From NCBI RefSeq assembly GCF_019049245.1, contig NZ_JAGMUK010000074.1:1-64000 (forward strand): a stretch of DNA of 64,000 nt, read 5' to 3'. This stretch comes from Streptomyces sp. AC555_RSS877. GTDB lineage: Bacteria; Actinomycetota; Actinomycetes; Streptomycetales; Streptomycetaceae. Of this stretch, positions 1-9,432 are shown one piece after another. Position 1 is the first letter of the stretch. Each line of letters begins with the position of its first letter. Made by a program: the position numbers and the translations under genes. The notes below the pieces were generated by a model. The model worked only from the letters and a program-made list of their open reading frames with translations. It ran no database searches and was not told the origin of the DNA.

Positions 1-962
1 CGCTGGTCGTGCGCAACAGCGGTGGCACGTACGGCGAGGCCAACCAGAAGGCGGTCTACGACGCGTTCACCAAGGAGACGGGCATCCAGATCAAGGTGGT
101 GAACATCGCGTACGCCCAGTTGCTCGCCCAGATCAACCAGGGCCGCCCGCAGTTCGACGTGATCGACACCTCGATGGCCGACGTGGTGCGCTTCAAGGAC
201 GAGGACGCGACCGAGGCACTCGACTACGACCGGTTGAAGAGCACCAAGAACGCGGGCATCGCCGAGTCCCTGATGATGTCCCACGGCATCGGCAAGAACT
301 ACTGGGCCAGCGTCATGGCGTACCGTACGGACGCCTTCGACGGCAAGAAGCCTGAAAACTGGGCCGACTTCTGGGACACCAAGACGTTCAAGGGCAGCCG
401 CGCCCTCCAGGCCCGCGACGCCGACCTGCCCGAACTGGAGTTCGCCCTCCTGGCCGACGGCGTGCCCCTGGACAAGCTGTACCCCCTTGACGTGGAGCGC
501 GCCTTCAAGTCCCTCGACAACATCAGGGGTTCCGTCCGTAAGTACTGGGACACCGGTGCCCTGCCCGGCGTCCTGCTGGGCCGCCAGGAGGTCGTCGCCA
601 CCAGCGTCTGGCACGGCCGTCTCGACGCCCTGATCAAGGGCGGCTCGCCGCTCGCCTACCAGTGGAACGGTGCCCGCCGGCAGAGCAACGGCTTCTGCAT
701 CCCCAAGGGGACCGCGAACCTCGACGCCGCCTACCAGCTCGTCGACTTCGCGCTGCGTCCCGACATCCAGGCCGCCTACGCCGAGGTCTATCCGATGGCC
801 CCGGTGGTGCCCGCCGCCTACAAGAAGCTCTCCTCGGCCGCCGCCGGGAACCTGGCCAGCTCACCCGAGCACCTGAAGTCCGGGTTCGACCTGGACGTCG
901 AGTGGTGGATCAAGAACGAGGCGGCCGTGTCCAAGCGCTGGCAGGAGTGGGTCAATGCCTGA
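1..962 (+). CDS. ABC transporter substrate-binding protein, polyamine type (5' end missing)
   Basis: This is the C-terminal ~319 residues of a periplasmic-type binding protein; the reading frame is open from base 3, so the start and signal peptide lie upstream of the window. The visible beginning (VVRNSGGTYGE) is the first beta-strand of the mature protein in PotD/PotF-like (extracellular solute-binding family 8) proteins. Its stop overlaps the start of the ATPase gene by 8 bases, and two permeases follow, so it should be the lipoprotein or secreted receptor of this importer. The substrate cannot be read from sequence. The catabolic genes downstream point to an amino- or N-acyl-amino compound rather than a sugar. 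Confidence 0.9.
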   Translation, partial: LVVRNSGGTYGEANQKAVYDAFTKETGIQIKVVNIAYAQLLAQINQGRPQFDVIDTSMADVVRFKDEDATEALDYDRLKSTKNAGIAESLMMSHGIGKNYWASVMAYRTDAFDGKKPENWADFWDTKTFKGSRALQARDADLPELEFALLADGVPLDKLYPLDVERAFKSLDNIRGSVRKYWDTGALPGVLLGRQEVVATSVWHGRLDALIKGGSPLAYQWNGARRQSNGFCIPKGTANLDAAYQLVDFALRPDIQAAYAEVYPMAPVVPAAYKKLSSAAAGNLASSPEHLKSGFDLDVEWWIKNEAAVSKRWQEWVNA

Positions 963-2100
963 GCTGCACCTGAAGTCCCCGCACCAGTCGTCCCCGGCGG
1001 TCTCCCCGCCGGCGGGGACCGGCACCGGAAAACCCCTCACTGTCACGGACCTGCGCAAGACGTACAGCGGCGTGACCGCTGTCGACACGGTCTCGATGGA
1101 GATCGCGGGCGGCGAGTTCGTCACCTTCCTGGGGTCCTCCGGTTCCGGCAAGACCACCACACTGATGATGATCGCCGGGTTCTGCGAGCCCGACTCCGGC
1201 AGCATCGTCGTCGGCGGCCGTGACGTGACCCGCCTCGCGCCGCAGAAGCGCGGCCTCGGCTTCGTCTTCCAGCAGTACCTGCTCTTCCCGCACATGACGG
1301 TCTGGGAGAACGTCGCCTTCCCGCTCCAGCTGCGGGGTGTGCCCAAGGCGGAGCTGCGCCGCCGGGTGGGGGAGACCCTGGAGATCGCCGGGCTCTCGGC
1401 CATGGCCCGGCGCCGGCCGCGTGAGCTGTCCGGTGGCCAGCAGCAGCGTGTCGCGCTGTGCCGGGCGCTGGTCTACCGGCCGCCGGTGATCCTCATGGAC
1501 GAGCCGCTCGGTGCCCTGGACAAGAAGCTGCGCGACCAGCTCCAGACCGAGATCAAGCGTATCCAGCAGGAACTCGGCCTCACCGTCATCTATGTGACGC
1601 ACGATCAGGAGGAGGCGCTGGTCCTGTCCGACCGGATCGCGGTGATGCGGGACGGGCGCATCGACCAGTTCGACACCCCGCGTGAGCTCTTCGAGCGCCC
1701 GCGCACCCCGTTCGTCGCCGACTTCCTCGGCGCGGCCAACTTCCTGCCCGGCACCGTCCAGCAGCAGACCTCCGAGCGCACCGTCGTGAAGCTCGACACG
1801 GGAGGCCTGCTCAAGGCCCGCCCGCAGTCGGGAGTGGAGGGAGCACGGGTACGGGCCGCGGTGCAGCCCGGCCGGCTCCGGCTGTGCACGCCGGGCGACG
1901 GGTTCTGTACCGGGACCGTCGAGACGGTCACCTATGTCGGCACCCTCGTCCGCGTCACCGTCCGCCCCGCGGGCGACGCCGACACCGGCCTGGTACGGCT
2001 GGAACTCCCGGCCGGACAGGCCCCGGTCATCGGCGAACAGGTCAGCCTGACCGCCCACCCCGACGACGTCAGCGTGTTCGCGGTGGAAGGAGGCGGGTGA
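955..2100 (+). CDS. ABC transporter ATP-binding protein (PotA-like)
   Basis: This 381-aa cytoplasmic ATPase should energise the polyamine-type importer. Visible motifs are Walker A GSSGSGKT (residues 60-67), Q-loop FQQ (105-107), signature LSGGQQQ (158-164), Walker B VILMDE (178-183) and the H-loop VTHDQ near residue 214. A C-terminal TOBE-like regulatory domain starts at about residue 240. The order and length match the PotA/FbpC class. The ATG lies inside the end of the binding-protein gene, indicating translational coupling. Confidence 0.95.
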   Translation: MPELHLKSPHQSSPAVSPPAGTGTGKPLTVTDLRKTYSGVTAVDTVSMEIAGGEFVTFLGSSGSGKTTTLMMIAGFCEPDSGSIVVGGRDVTRLAPQKRGLGFVFQQYLLFPHMTVWENVAFPLQLRGVPKAELRRRVGETLEIAGLSAMARRRPRELSGGQQQRVALCRALVYRPPVILMDEPLGALDKKLRDQLQTEIKRIQQELGLTVIYVTHDQEEALVLSDRIAVMRDGRIDQFDTPRELFERPRTPFVADFLGAANFLPGTVQQQTSERTVVKLDTGGLLKARPQSGVEGARVRAAVQPGRLRLCTPGDGFCTGTVETVTYVGTLVRVTVRPAGDADTGLVRLELPAGQAPVIGEQVSLTAHPDDVSVFAVEGGG

Positions 2101-2101
2101 C

Positions 2102-3034
2102 ATGGCCGGATCCGTTCTCGCCCCCGCGCCTCCCGCCCCGGGCCCCAAGGCCCCCGCCGCTTCCCAGGGACGGCTGCGCCGTGCGCTGTCCGAGCGCCGC
2201 ACCCGCTTCGGACTGCTCAACGCCGCCCCCGTGGTCATCTATCTGCTGGTGCTGTTCGTCTACCCGATCTTCAGCACCCTGCTCCTCAGCCTCAAGGGCG
2301 AGGACGGCGGCTGGACTCTGCACTGGTACGCGAACGCCCTCCAGGGGTCCAACCTGCAGGTCCTTTTCACCACCCTGCGGATCTCCGCCGAGACTTCGCT
2401 GTTCAGCCTCGTCATCGGATTCCTGCTGGCCGCCGCCGTCTCCCGGCTCAAGCCGCTGTGGGCAGGCCTGGTGATGATCATCGTCATCGTGCCGCACTTC
2501 ATCAGTGCCCTGGTCCGCACCTACGGCTGGATCATCCTGCTCGGTGAACACGGCGTCATCAACAACGCCCTGACGGACCTGGACGTCCCGGGTGCTCCGT
2601 TCCAGATGCTCTACAACGAACTCGGCGTGGTCATCGGCACCACCTCGGTGATGCTGCCCTACACCGTGCTGCTGCTGTACGCGGTGATGCGCGGCATCGA
2701 CCGCAGGCTGCCGGCCGCCGCGGCCAGCATGGGCGCGGGCAGGCTGACGATCTTCCGCCGGGTCTACCTCCCGATGGTCGCTCCCGGCCTGGTCAACGCG
2801 GGCATCCTGTGCTTCATCCTCTGCCTCGGCTACTACCTGACCCCCGCCCTCATGGGTGGTCCGAAGCAGACCATGGTCGCCTCGCTCATCAGTGAGCAGG
2901 TGATGAAGCAGAACCAGTGGAACGGCGCTGCCGCGCTCGGCATCATCCTGCTGCTCCTCACCTTCGGAGGTCTGCTCCTGCTGCGGCTGATCAAGGCCGT
3001 GAGCGAAGCCGCGAAGAACCGAGGTATCTCATGA
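2102..3034 (+). CDS. ABC transporter permease (PotB-like)
   Basis: This 310-aa integral membrane subunit has a first helix near residues 45-65 and about five further helices. The cytoplasmic EAA loop, which docks on the ATPase, reads AAASMGAGRLTIFRRVYLP at about residues 205-225. It begins one base after the ATPase stop and ends in an ATGA overlap with the next permease. Length and motif fit the PotB/binding-protein-dependent permease family. Confidence 0.93.
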   Translation: MAGSVLAPAPPAPGPKAPAASQGRLRRALSERRTRFGLLNAAPVVIYLLVLFVYPIFSTLLLSLKGEDGGWTLHWYANALQGSNLQVLFTTLRISAETSLFSLVIGFLLAAAVSRLKPLWAGLVMIIVIVPHFISALVRTYGWIILLGEHGVINNALTDLDVPGAPFQMLYNELGVVIGTTSVMLPYTVLLLYAVMRGIDRRLPAAAASMGAGRLTIFRRVYLPMVAPGLVNAGILCFILCLGYYLTPALMGGPKQTMVASLISEQVMKQNQWNGAAALGIILLLLTFGGLLLLRLIKAVSEAAKNRGIS

Positions 3035-3897
3035 TCGCGCTGCGCTCGACACTGGCCGGACGGATCTTCCTGACCGTCGCCTCCACGGTGATCCTGCTGT
3101 TCCTCGCCCTGCCGATCGTCCTCATCGTCGTCACCTCCTTCGGCAAGGACGCCTTCGGCGCCTTCCCGCCGGACTCCTGGACGCTGGGCTGGTACAAGGT
3201 GCTGTTCGCCGACGGCAGCAAGTGGCCGGCCGCGCTGTCGCTGAGCGCCCTGATCGCCTCACTGACCACCGTGTTCTCGCTCCTCCTGGGCATCACGGCG
3301 GCCACGGCACTGGTCCGCAGCAACCTGCCGCTGCGCTCGGCGGTGTACGGACTGGTCCTCGCCCCGCTGGTGATCCCCCAAGTGGTCATCGCCCTCGGCC
3401 TGTTCCTGCTCTTCGAGCCGGCCGCCATGCTCGGCAGTCCGATCGCCATCGCCCTCGGCCACACCGTGCTCGCCTCACCGATCGCCGTGATGATCCTCAT
3501 GGCCACACTGAAGGGCATCGACGAACGGCTGGAGGACGCGGCGGCCAGCATGGGCGCGAACCGGCTCACCGTCGCCCGGCGCATCACGCTCCCCCTGGCG
3601 ATGCCCGGCATGATCGCCGCCGCGGTCTTCTCCTTCATCACCAGCTTCGACGAGTTCTTCATCTCGCAGTTCCTGTCCTCGGTGGACACCACGACCCTGC
3701 CCGTCCAGGTATTCAACGTCCTCCAGTTCGATGTCGACCCGTCCGTGACGGCCATCAGCGCGGTGCTCATCGCGATCGCCGTCCTGGCCCTCGTCCTGGT
3801 CGCCGCCGTGCGCCGACTCGGCGGTGGCGGAAAGCAGGAGGGTCTGCTGCCGACGGAGCCCGCGGTGGGCCTGTCCACCGGGAGTGAGACCTCATGA
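3031..3897 (+). CDS. ABC transporter permease (PotC-like)
   Basis: This is the second channel subunit, 288 aa. I chose ATG 3031 because it gives the ATGA overlap with the previous stop; the frame is open further upstream, but that reading lies inside the first permease gene. The EAA loop DAAASMGANRLTVARRITLP is clear, and six hydrophobic segments are visible. The C-terminal ~25 residues (GGGKQEG onward) are polar and look cytoplasmic. Together with the previous genes it completes a SBP-ATPase-permease-permease importer. Confidence 0.93.
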   Translation: MIALRSTLAGRIFLTVASTVILLFLALPIVLIVVTSFGKDAFGAFPPDSWTLGWYKVLFADGSKWPAALSLSALIASLTTVFSLLLGITAATALVRSNLPLRSAVYGLVLAPLVIPQVVIALGLFLLFEPAAMLGSPIAIALGHTVLASPIAVMILMATLKGIDERLEDAAASMGANRLTVARRITLPLAMPGMIAAAVFSFITSFDEFFISQFLSSVDTTTLPVQVFNVLQFDVDPSVTAISAVLIAIAVLALVLVAAVRRLGGGGKQEGLLPTEPAVGLSTGSETS

Positions 3898-5285
3898 CCA
3901 CCAGCACCCGCACCCCGGCCGGTGAACTGTCCGCCACCGCGGCCAGACACCTGCTGCTCAACATGACCCCCAACGGCTCGCTCGGCCCGGAAGGCGAGAA
4001 CCTCCTCGTCATCCGGCGGGGCGAGGGCCCGTACGTCGACGACGCCGACGGCAGGCGCTACATCGACGGCCTGTCCGGGCTGTACTGCTGCCAGCTCGGC
4101 TACTCCTACGGCCCCGAGTTCGCCGAGGCGGCGGAGAAGCAACTGCGTGAGCTGTGCTACAGCCCGCTGTGGACCTCCTCCGCGCACCCGACGGCGATCG
4201 AACTCGCCGAGCGGCTGTCCCGGATCGCCCCCGTGGACATCGAGCACACCTTTTTCTCCAGCGGCGGCGCCGAAGCCGTCGAGACCGCCTGGAAGATCGC
4301 CCGCCGCTACCACGCGCTGCGCGGCGAACCGGGCCGCACCAAGGCCATCTCTCGGCGCGGCGCCTACCACGGCCTGACCATCGGCACCCTGTCCCTGACC
4401 GACGACCCCGGCCTGACGGAGCCGTACGGCCCGCCGCCGATCGACACCCGGTTCGTGGCCAACACCAACCGCTTCGGTCTCGCACCGGAATACGCGGACG
4501 ACGGCCTGTACACGGCCCGGCTGCTCGCCGAGCTGGAGGACGCGATCCTGGCCGAGGGCCCGGAGACCGTCGCCATGCTCATCGCCGAGCCGGTGCAGAA
4601 CCGGGGCGGCTGCATCACCCCGCCCCAGGGTTACTGGCAGGGTCTGCGGGCGCTGGCCGACCGGTACGGCTTCCTGCTCGTCGCCGACGAGGTGATCACG
4701 GCTTTCGGCCGGGTCGGGGAGTGGTTCGGCGGGGACCGCTACGGCGCCCGCCCGGACATGGTCACCGTCGCCAAGGGCATCACCGCCGGTTACGCCCCCA
4801 TGGGGGCAACGCTGGTCAGCAATGGCGTCGTCGAGGTCATCAACCGGCCCGGCGTGGTCCTCAACCACGGCTACACCTTCGGCGGGCACCCGCTGAGCGC
4901 GGCCATCGCCCTGCGCAACCTGGAGATCATGGAGCGGGACCGGATCCTGGAGAACGTCCGTGACCTCCAGGACCACCTGGCGGGCCGGATGGCATCCCTC
5001 GCGGACCTGCCGATCGTCGGCGACGTCCGGGGCGCCGGGTTCTTCTACGCCTGCGAACTCGTCGGCGACCACGAGGACGGCGGCTTCGGCGACACCGCCC
5101 GCGCCGACCTGATCGCCGACCTGATCCCGCGCCGGCTGCGTGAGGCCGGCCTCCTCGCCCGCGTCTACAACCGGTCCGCGCCACTGGTCCAGATCGCGCC
5201 CCCGCTGATCAGCGACCGGGCCCTTCTCGACCGTATCGCCGACATCCTCGCGGAGACCCTCGCCGAGGCGTCCGCCCGCATCTGA
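3894..5285 (+). CDS. Class III PLP-dependent aminotransferase
   Basis: This 463-aa fold-type I aminotransferase carries the family hallmarks. The pyridine-binding aspartate is in ADEVITAFGR (D265) and the Schiff-base lysine in TVAKGITAGYAPMGA (K294). It overlaps the permease stop by ATGA, so it is part of the importer operon. The family covers GABA, beta-alanine, diaminobutyrate and omega-amino-acid:pyruvate transaminases. The DoeB-like deacylase and the aldehyde dehydrogenase next to it suggest an omega- or diamino-acid substrate, for example 2,4-diaminobutyrate to aspartate semialdehyde. That substrate is inferred from context only. Confidence 0.92.
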   Translation: MTTSTRTPAGELSATAARHLLLNMTPNGSLGPEGENLLVIRRGEGPYVDDADGRRYIDGLSGLYCCQLGYSYGPEFAEAAEKQLRELCYSPLWTSSAHPTAIELAERLSRIAPVDIEHTFFSSGGAEAVETAWKIARRYHALRGEPGRTKAISRRGAYHGLTIGTLSLTDDPGLTEPYGPPPIDTRFVANTNRFGLAPEYADDGLYTARLLAELEDAILAEGPETVAMLIAEPVQNRGGCITPPQGYWQGLRALADRYGFLLVADEVITAFGRVGEWFGGDRYGARPDMVTVAKGITAGYAPMGATLVSNGVVEVINRPGVVLNHGYTFGGHPLSAAIALRNLEIMERDRILENVRDLQDHLAGRMASLADLPIVGDVRGAGFFYACELVGDHEDGGFGDTARADLIADLIPRRLREAGLLARVYNRSAPLVQIAPPLISDRALLDRIADILAETLAEASARI

Positions 5286-5309
5286 TCCATGTTTCGGAAA
5301 GGAAACGAC

Positions 5310-6263
5310 ATGTACTCCATCGGTCCACTGACCGTCGCCCCCGGCGAGCGCGCCCAAGGCCTCATCCCGGTCGGCACCAGCAGCTACGGTGTGGAACTCG
5401 GCATCCCACTGATCGTCGTCAACGGCGCCCAGGACGGCCCGGTCCTGTGTGTGGACGCCGGCGTGCACGGCGACGAGTACGACGGCCAGGAAGCCGTCCG
5501 CCGCGTGGTCGCCGAGATCGACCCGGCCACCCTGCGCGGCACGCTCGTCGCCATCCCCTGCATGAACACCCCGGCCTTCGAGGCGGCGGCCCGCACCAGC
5601 GGCCTGGACCACCTCAACCTCAACCGCATCTTCCCCGGTGACGCGGACGGCTCGTACTCGCTGCGCCTGGCCGCCACCTTCGTCGAACAGGTCGTCCCCG
5701 CCATCGACGCCCTGGTCGACCTGCACACCGGCGGCACGTTCGGTGAGATCGCCCCGCTGGTCATCCTTCAGGGCGGCTACGAGGAACTGGCGACGGACAT
5801 GGCCCTCGCGGCCGGGCACGAGCTGGTCTGGAAGGGCGGCAAGTGGGGCGGCACGGTGCGCCACCCCACCCTCGCGGCCGGCAAGCCCGCCATCACCATC
5901 GAGGTCGGCGGCGGCACCTACCGCGAGGAGAACGTCACCCTGCACATGCACTCCATCCGCAACATCCTCCGGCAACTCGGCATGATCGACGGTGCGGCGG
6001 AGTTGCGGGACACCTACACCGCTGTCTCCGGCACTTTCGCCCGCTCCGACGCCGGCGGCTTCTTCGTCGGCCACGCCGAGCCGGGAGACACCTGCAAGGA
6101 AGGCGACCTGATCGCCCACATCGTCGACCACTACGGCAACACGCTGGAGGAGGTCCGCGCCCCGCAGGACGGCATCGTGCTCTGGGTCCGCCGGATCCGT
6201 ACCGTCCGCCCCGGCGACGAAGTCGTCATCTTCGGCGAGGTGCAGGGGGAGATCCGGCCATGA
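5310..6263 (+). CDS. Succinylglutamate desuccinylase/aspartoacylase-family deacylase (DoeB-like)
   Basis: This 317-aa zinc amidohydrolase belongs to the M14/AstE-AspA group. Zn ligands are H53 and E56 (GVHGDEYDGQE) and H139 (DLHTGG), and the likely catalytic glutamate is E198 (TIEVGGG). The C-terminal ~80 residues look like the beta-rich extension seen in the DoeB/EutE subgroup, which removes an acetyl group from N-acetyl-diaminobutyrate. ATG 5310 is preferred over an in-frame start at 5289 because GGAAAGGAAA precedes it. It ends in an ATGA overlap with the dehydrogenase. The acyl-amino substrate is not determined. Confidence 0.85.
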   Translation: MYSIGPLTVAPGERAQGLIPVGTSSYGVELGIPLIVVNGAQDGPVLCVDAGVHGDEYDGQEAVRRVVAEIDPATLRGTLVAIPCMNTPAFEAAARTSGLDHLNLNRIFPGDADGSYSLRLAATFVEQVVPAIDALVDLHTGGTFGEIAPLVILQGGYEELATDMALAAGHELVWKGGKWGGTVRHPTLAAGKPAITIEVGGGTYREENVTLHMHSIRNILRQLGMIDGAAELRDTYTAVSGTFARSDAGGFFVGHAEPGDTCKEGDLIAHIVDHYGNTLEEVRAPQDGIVLWVRRIRTVRPGDEVVIFGEVQGEIRP

Positions 6264-7720
6264 CCGGCGAACTGCGGTTGACCGAGCTGCTGATCGACGG
6301 CAAGCAGGTGCCCGCCGCCGACGGACGCTCCTTCACGGTCCTCGACCCGTCCGACGGTACGGTCATCACCCATGTCGCGCTGGCCGGCAAGGCGGACGTG
6401 GACCAGGCGGTCGCGGCGGCACGCTCGGCCCTCACCTCTCCCGAATGGGCCCGCATGCGGGCCGCCGACCGGGGCCGCATCCTCTACCGGATCGCGGAGG
6501 CCATCCGCTACCAGGGCGAGCGGCTGGCCCGCCTGGAGAGCCAGGACGTCGGCAAGCCGCTCCGCCAGGCCAAGGCCGATGTCGAGGCCGCCGCCCGCTA
6601 CTTCGAGTTCTACGCCGGCGTCGCCGACAAGCTCGGCGGCACGACGATCCCTCTCGGGCCCGGCCTGATCGACTACACCGTGCGCGAGCCGATCGGTGTG
6701 TCCGGCCAGATCATCCCGTTCAACTACCCGCTGCAGAACACCGCGAGGGGCTCCGCCCCGGCGCTGGCGGCAGGGTGCACGGTCGTGCTCAAGCCGTCGC
6801 CGGAGGCGCCGCTCAGCCCTCTGGAGATTGGCAGGATCGCCCTGGAGTGCGGTCTCCCGCCGGGCGTTCTCAACGTCGTCCCCGGTGACGGCGAGACCGG
6901 CGCGGCCCTCGCCGGGCACCCGGACATCGACCAGGTCACTTTCACCGGCTCGGTGCCGACCGGCATCAAGGTCGCCCAGGCCGCCGCCGCCAACGTGGTG
7001 CCGTCCGTCACCGAGCTGGGCGGCAAATCCCCGGTCGTCGTCTTCGCCGACGCCGACTTCGACCTGGCGCTGACCGCCGTCGCGGCCTCGGCCTTCGGCA
7101 ACGCCGGCCAGACCTGCTCGGCCGGCACCCGGCTGCTGCTCCAGCGCGGCGCCGAGAAGTTCCTTGACAAGCTGGTCGCGTACGCCGCCTCGCTGCGCAT
7201 CGGCCCGGGTCTCACCGACCCGGACATCGGCCCGCTCGTCGCCGGCAGGCAGCGCGACCGGGTGCTGGGCTACCTGGACCTGGCCCGCGAGGAGGGCGCC
7301 GTGGCACTGGCCGGCGGCAGTGCGCCGTCCGACCCGGCCCTGGCCGACGGCTACTACGTCGAGCCGACCGTCCTCACCGGCCTGACCAACGACGCCCGCT
7401 GCGCCCGCGAGGAGATCTTCGGCCCCGTCGTCACCGTCATCGAGTTCGACGACGCCGACGAGGCCCTGGACATCGCGAACGACAGCCCGTACGGCCTCGC
7501 GTCCTACGTCTGGACCCGTGACATCGACAAAGCGATGCGGCTGGCCGAGGGCATCCGGGCCGGCCAGGTCTACGTCAACGCCACCGGCGTCGGCACCGGC
7601 GTCGAACTCCCCTTCGGTGGCTACAAGCACAGCGGCTGGGGCCGGGAGAAGGGCCTCGCGGCCCTCGACAGCTACACGCAGACCAAGAACGTCTGCATCG
7701 GATTCGGGAGCCGGTCATGA
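6260..7720 (+). CDS. NAD(P)-dependent aldehyde dehydrogenase
   Basis: This 486-aa protein is a full-length ALDH. The general base is E252 (TELGGKSP) and the catalytic cysteine C286 (NAGQTCSAGTR), and the ending PFGGYKHSGWGREKG is family-typical. It should oxidise the aldehyde produced by the aminotransferase or flavoprotein in the same operon (a semialdehyde or amino-aldehyde) to the acid. ATGA overlaps flank it on both sides, so it is tightly co-translated. Confidence 0.94.
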   Translation: MTGELRLTELLIDGKQVPAADGRSFTVLDPSDGTVITHVALAGKADVDQAVAAARSALTSPEWARMRAADRGRILYRIAEAIRYQGERLARLESQDVGKPLRQAKADVEAAARYFEFYAGVADKLGGTTIPLGPGLIDYTVREPIGVSGQIIPFNYPLQNTARGSAPALAAGCTVVLKPSPEAPLSPLEIGRIALECGLPPGVLNVVPGDGETGAALAGHPDIDQVTFTGSVPTGIKVAQAAAANVVPSVTELGGKSPVVVFADADFDLALTAVAASAFGNAGQTCSAGTRLLLQRGAEKFLDKLVAYAASLRIGPGLTDPDIGPLVAGRQRDRVLGYLDLAREEGAVALAGGSAPSDPALADGYYVEPTVLTGLTNDARCAREEIFGPVVTVIEFDDADEALDIANDSPYGLASYVWTRDIDKAMRLAEGIRAGQVYVNATGVGTGVELPFGGYKHSGWGREKGLAALDSYTQTKNVCIGFGSRS

Positions 7721-8655
7721 GATACCGCTCGCTCGGCGAGCGCGGGCCGGCCGTCTCCGTGGTCGGCGTCGGCGGCAACAACTTCGGCGCCCGTCTGGAC
7801 GAGGAGGGCACGAAGGCCGTCGTCCACGCGGCCCTCGACGCCGGGATCACTCTGTTCGACACGGCCGACATGTACGGCGGCTTCGGCGAACAGGGCGGCT
7901 CGCGCGGCGACGGCGAACGCCTTCTCGGCGCTGCCCTCAAGGGACGCCGGGACGAGGTCGTCCTGGCGACCAAGTTCGGTATGGAGATGGGGCCGGAGGC
8001 GGACCTCCACGGCCGGCGCGGTGCCCGCTCCTACATCCGGTATGCCGTCGAGGCGTCCCTGCGCCGGCTCGGCACCGACCGGATCGACCTGTACCAGTAC
8101 CACGAGCCGGACGGCGTCACCCCGCTGGAGGAGACCGTCGCCGCGCTCCGTGAACTGGTCGACGAGGGCAAGATCGGTCACATCGGCTGCTCCAACCTCC
8201 CACCCGAGCAGCTCACCGGCGCCTTCGTGTCGACCCAGGCCCGCTACCACCTGCTCGACCGCGGCGTGGAGCGGGACCTGATCCCGGCCTGTCTGCACAG
8301 CGGCGTGGGCCTGCTGCCGTACTACCCGCTGGCCAACGGCCTGCTCAGCGGAAAGTACCGGCGCGGTGAGCAGCCCCCGGCCGGCAGCCGGCTGTCCTGG
8401 CGGCAGGGCTGGCTCACCGACGCGGCCCTCGACAAGGTTGAGGCGCTCTCCGGCTACGGCGCCGAACGAGGACTCACCCTCCTGGAGGTCGCCGTGGGCG
8501 CACTGGCCGCGCTCCCCGCCGTCGGCTCCGTCATCTGCGGCGCCATGACCCCCGAACAGGTCACCGCCAACGCGGCGGCGGCCGAATGGATCCCCGACCC
8601 GGCCGACCTGGCCGCACTCGACGCGATCGTCACCCCCGGCGAACGCGTCGTCTGA
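7717..8655 (+). CDS. Aldo/keto reductase
   Basis: This 312-aa cytosolic TIM-barrel NADPH-dependent reductase has the full catalytic tetrad: D48 and Y53 in DTADMYGG, K86 in LATKFG, and H129 in LYQYHEPDG. It resembles the YajO/Tas branch that acts on aldehydes and ketosugars. In this operon it may detoxify or recycle a carbonyl intermediate. It overlaps the aldehyde dehydrogenase stop by four bases. Confidence 0.92.
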   Translation: MRYRSLGERGPAVSVVGVGGNNFGARLDEEGTKAVVHAALDAGITLFDTADMYGGFGEQGGSRGDGERLLGAALKGRRDEVVLATKFGMEMGPEADLHGRRGARSYIRYAVEASLRRLGTDRIDLYQYHEPDGVTPLEETVAALRELVDEGKIGHIGCSNLPPEQLTGAFVSTQARYHLLDRGVERDLIPACLHSGVGLLPYYPLANGLLSGKYRRGEQPPAGSRLSWRQGWLTDAALDKVEALSGYGAERGLTLLEVAVGALAALPAVGSVICGAMTPEQVTANAAAAEWIPDPADLAALDAIVTPGERVV

Positions 8656-8712
8656 AGCCCCCCACCCCGCCCCCTGGAAATCCGGAAACCCGCGAGACTG
8701 AGGCTGAACACC

Positions 8713-9384
8713 ATGCGAGAGATCGTCACCTTCGACGCCTATGGAACCCTGGTCGACTTCCAGCTCGGCCCCACCACCCTGAAGATCCTTGCCGACTCCG
8801 GCCGGCTGGACCTGGACAACCTGGACGTCGACGAGTTCCTCGACGACTTCCGCGTCATGCGCTTCCAGGCCGTCCTGGAGGCCTACCGTCCGTACCACGA
8901 GATCCTGCACTCCAGCCTGCGCAACGCCATGCGCCTGCACGGCCTGGAGTACCGGGACTCCGACGGTGACGCCCTCGTCGAGGCCGTCCCCACCTTCGGT
9001 CCCTTCCCGGAGGTCCCGGACGCGCTGCGCGCCCTGAAGACCAAGTACGAGATCGCCATCATCTCCAACACCGACGACAACCTGATCGCGCGGAACGTCG
9101 AGAACATCGGCGTCGAGTTCGACCACGTCATCACCGCCCAGCAGGCGGGCGCCTACAAGCCGGACCGCCAGACCTTCGAGCACGCCTTCAAGACCATGGG
9201 CGTCGAGCCGTCCCAGGTCATCCACACCGCCCAGGGCTGGGAGTACGACCACATCCCGACCCGCGACCTCGGCCTGAAGCGCCGGGTGTGGATCAACCGC
9301 TACGGACGCCCCGGCAGCGCCGACTACCAGCCGTACGACGAGCTGCCCGACCTGTCGGGCCTGCCGAAGCTGCTCGGCTGCTGA
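8713..9384 (+). CDS. HAD-superfamily hydrolase, haloacid dehalogenase type II-like
   Basis: This 223-aa protein has HAD motif I with nucleophile D8 (TFDAYGTLVD), motif II ISNTDD, motif III lysine in GAYKPDRQTFE, and an alpha-helical cap between residues 20 and 90. Annotation pipelines would call it haloacid dehalogenase type II. However, the motif IV region (GWEYDHIPTRDLGLK) differs from the SSNGFD of true dehalogenases, so a phosphatase or other hydrolase is equally possible. It sits 57 bases after the reductase and 48 before the flavoprotein. Confidence 0.85.
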   Translation: MREIVTFDAYGTLVDFQLGPTTLKILADSGRLDLDNLDVDEFLDDFRVMRFQAVLEAYRPYHEILHSSLRNAMRLHGLEYRDSDGDALVEAVPTFGPFPEVPDALRALKTKYEIAIISNTDDNLIARNVENIGVEFDHVITAQQAGAYKPDRQTFEHAFKTMGVEPSQVIHTAQGWEYDHIPTRDLGLKRRVWINRYGRPGSADYQPYDELPDLSGLPKLLGC

Positions 9385-9432
9385 CCGACGGCGCACCGGC
9401 GAAACAGACCGAGAACACAGAGGACGCACGCC

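Noticed and set aside
2991..6131. Very long open reading frame on the minus strand, over 1000 codons
   Set aside because: It lies antisense to the permease, aminotransferase and deacylase genes, which have full motifs; long antisense frames are expected at this GC content.
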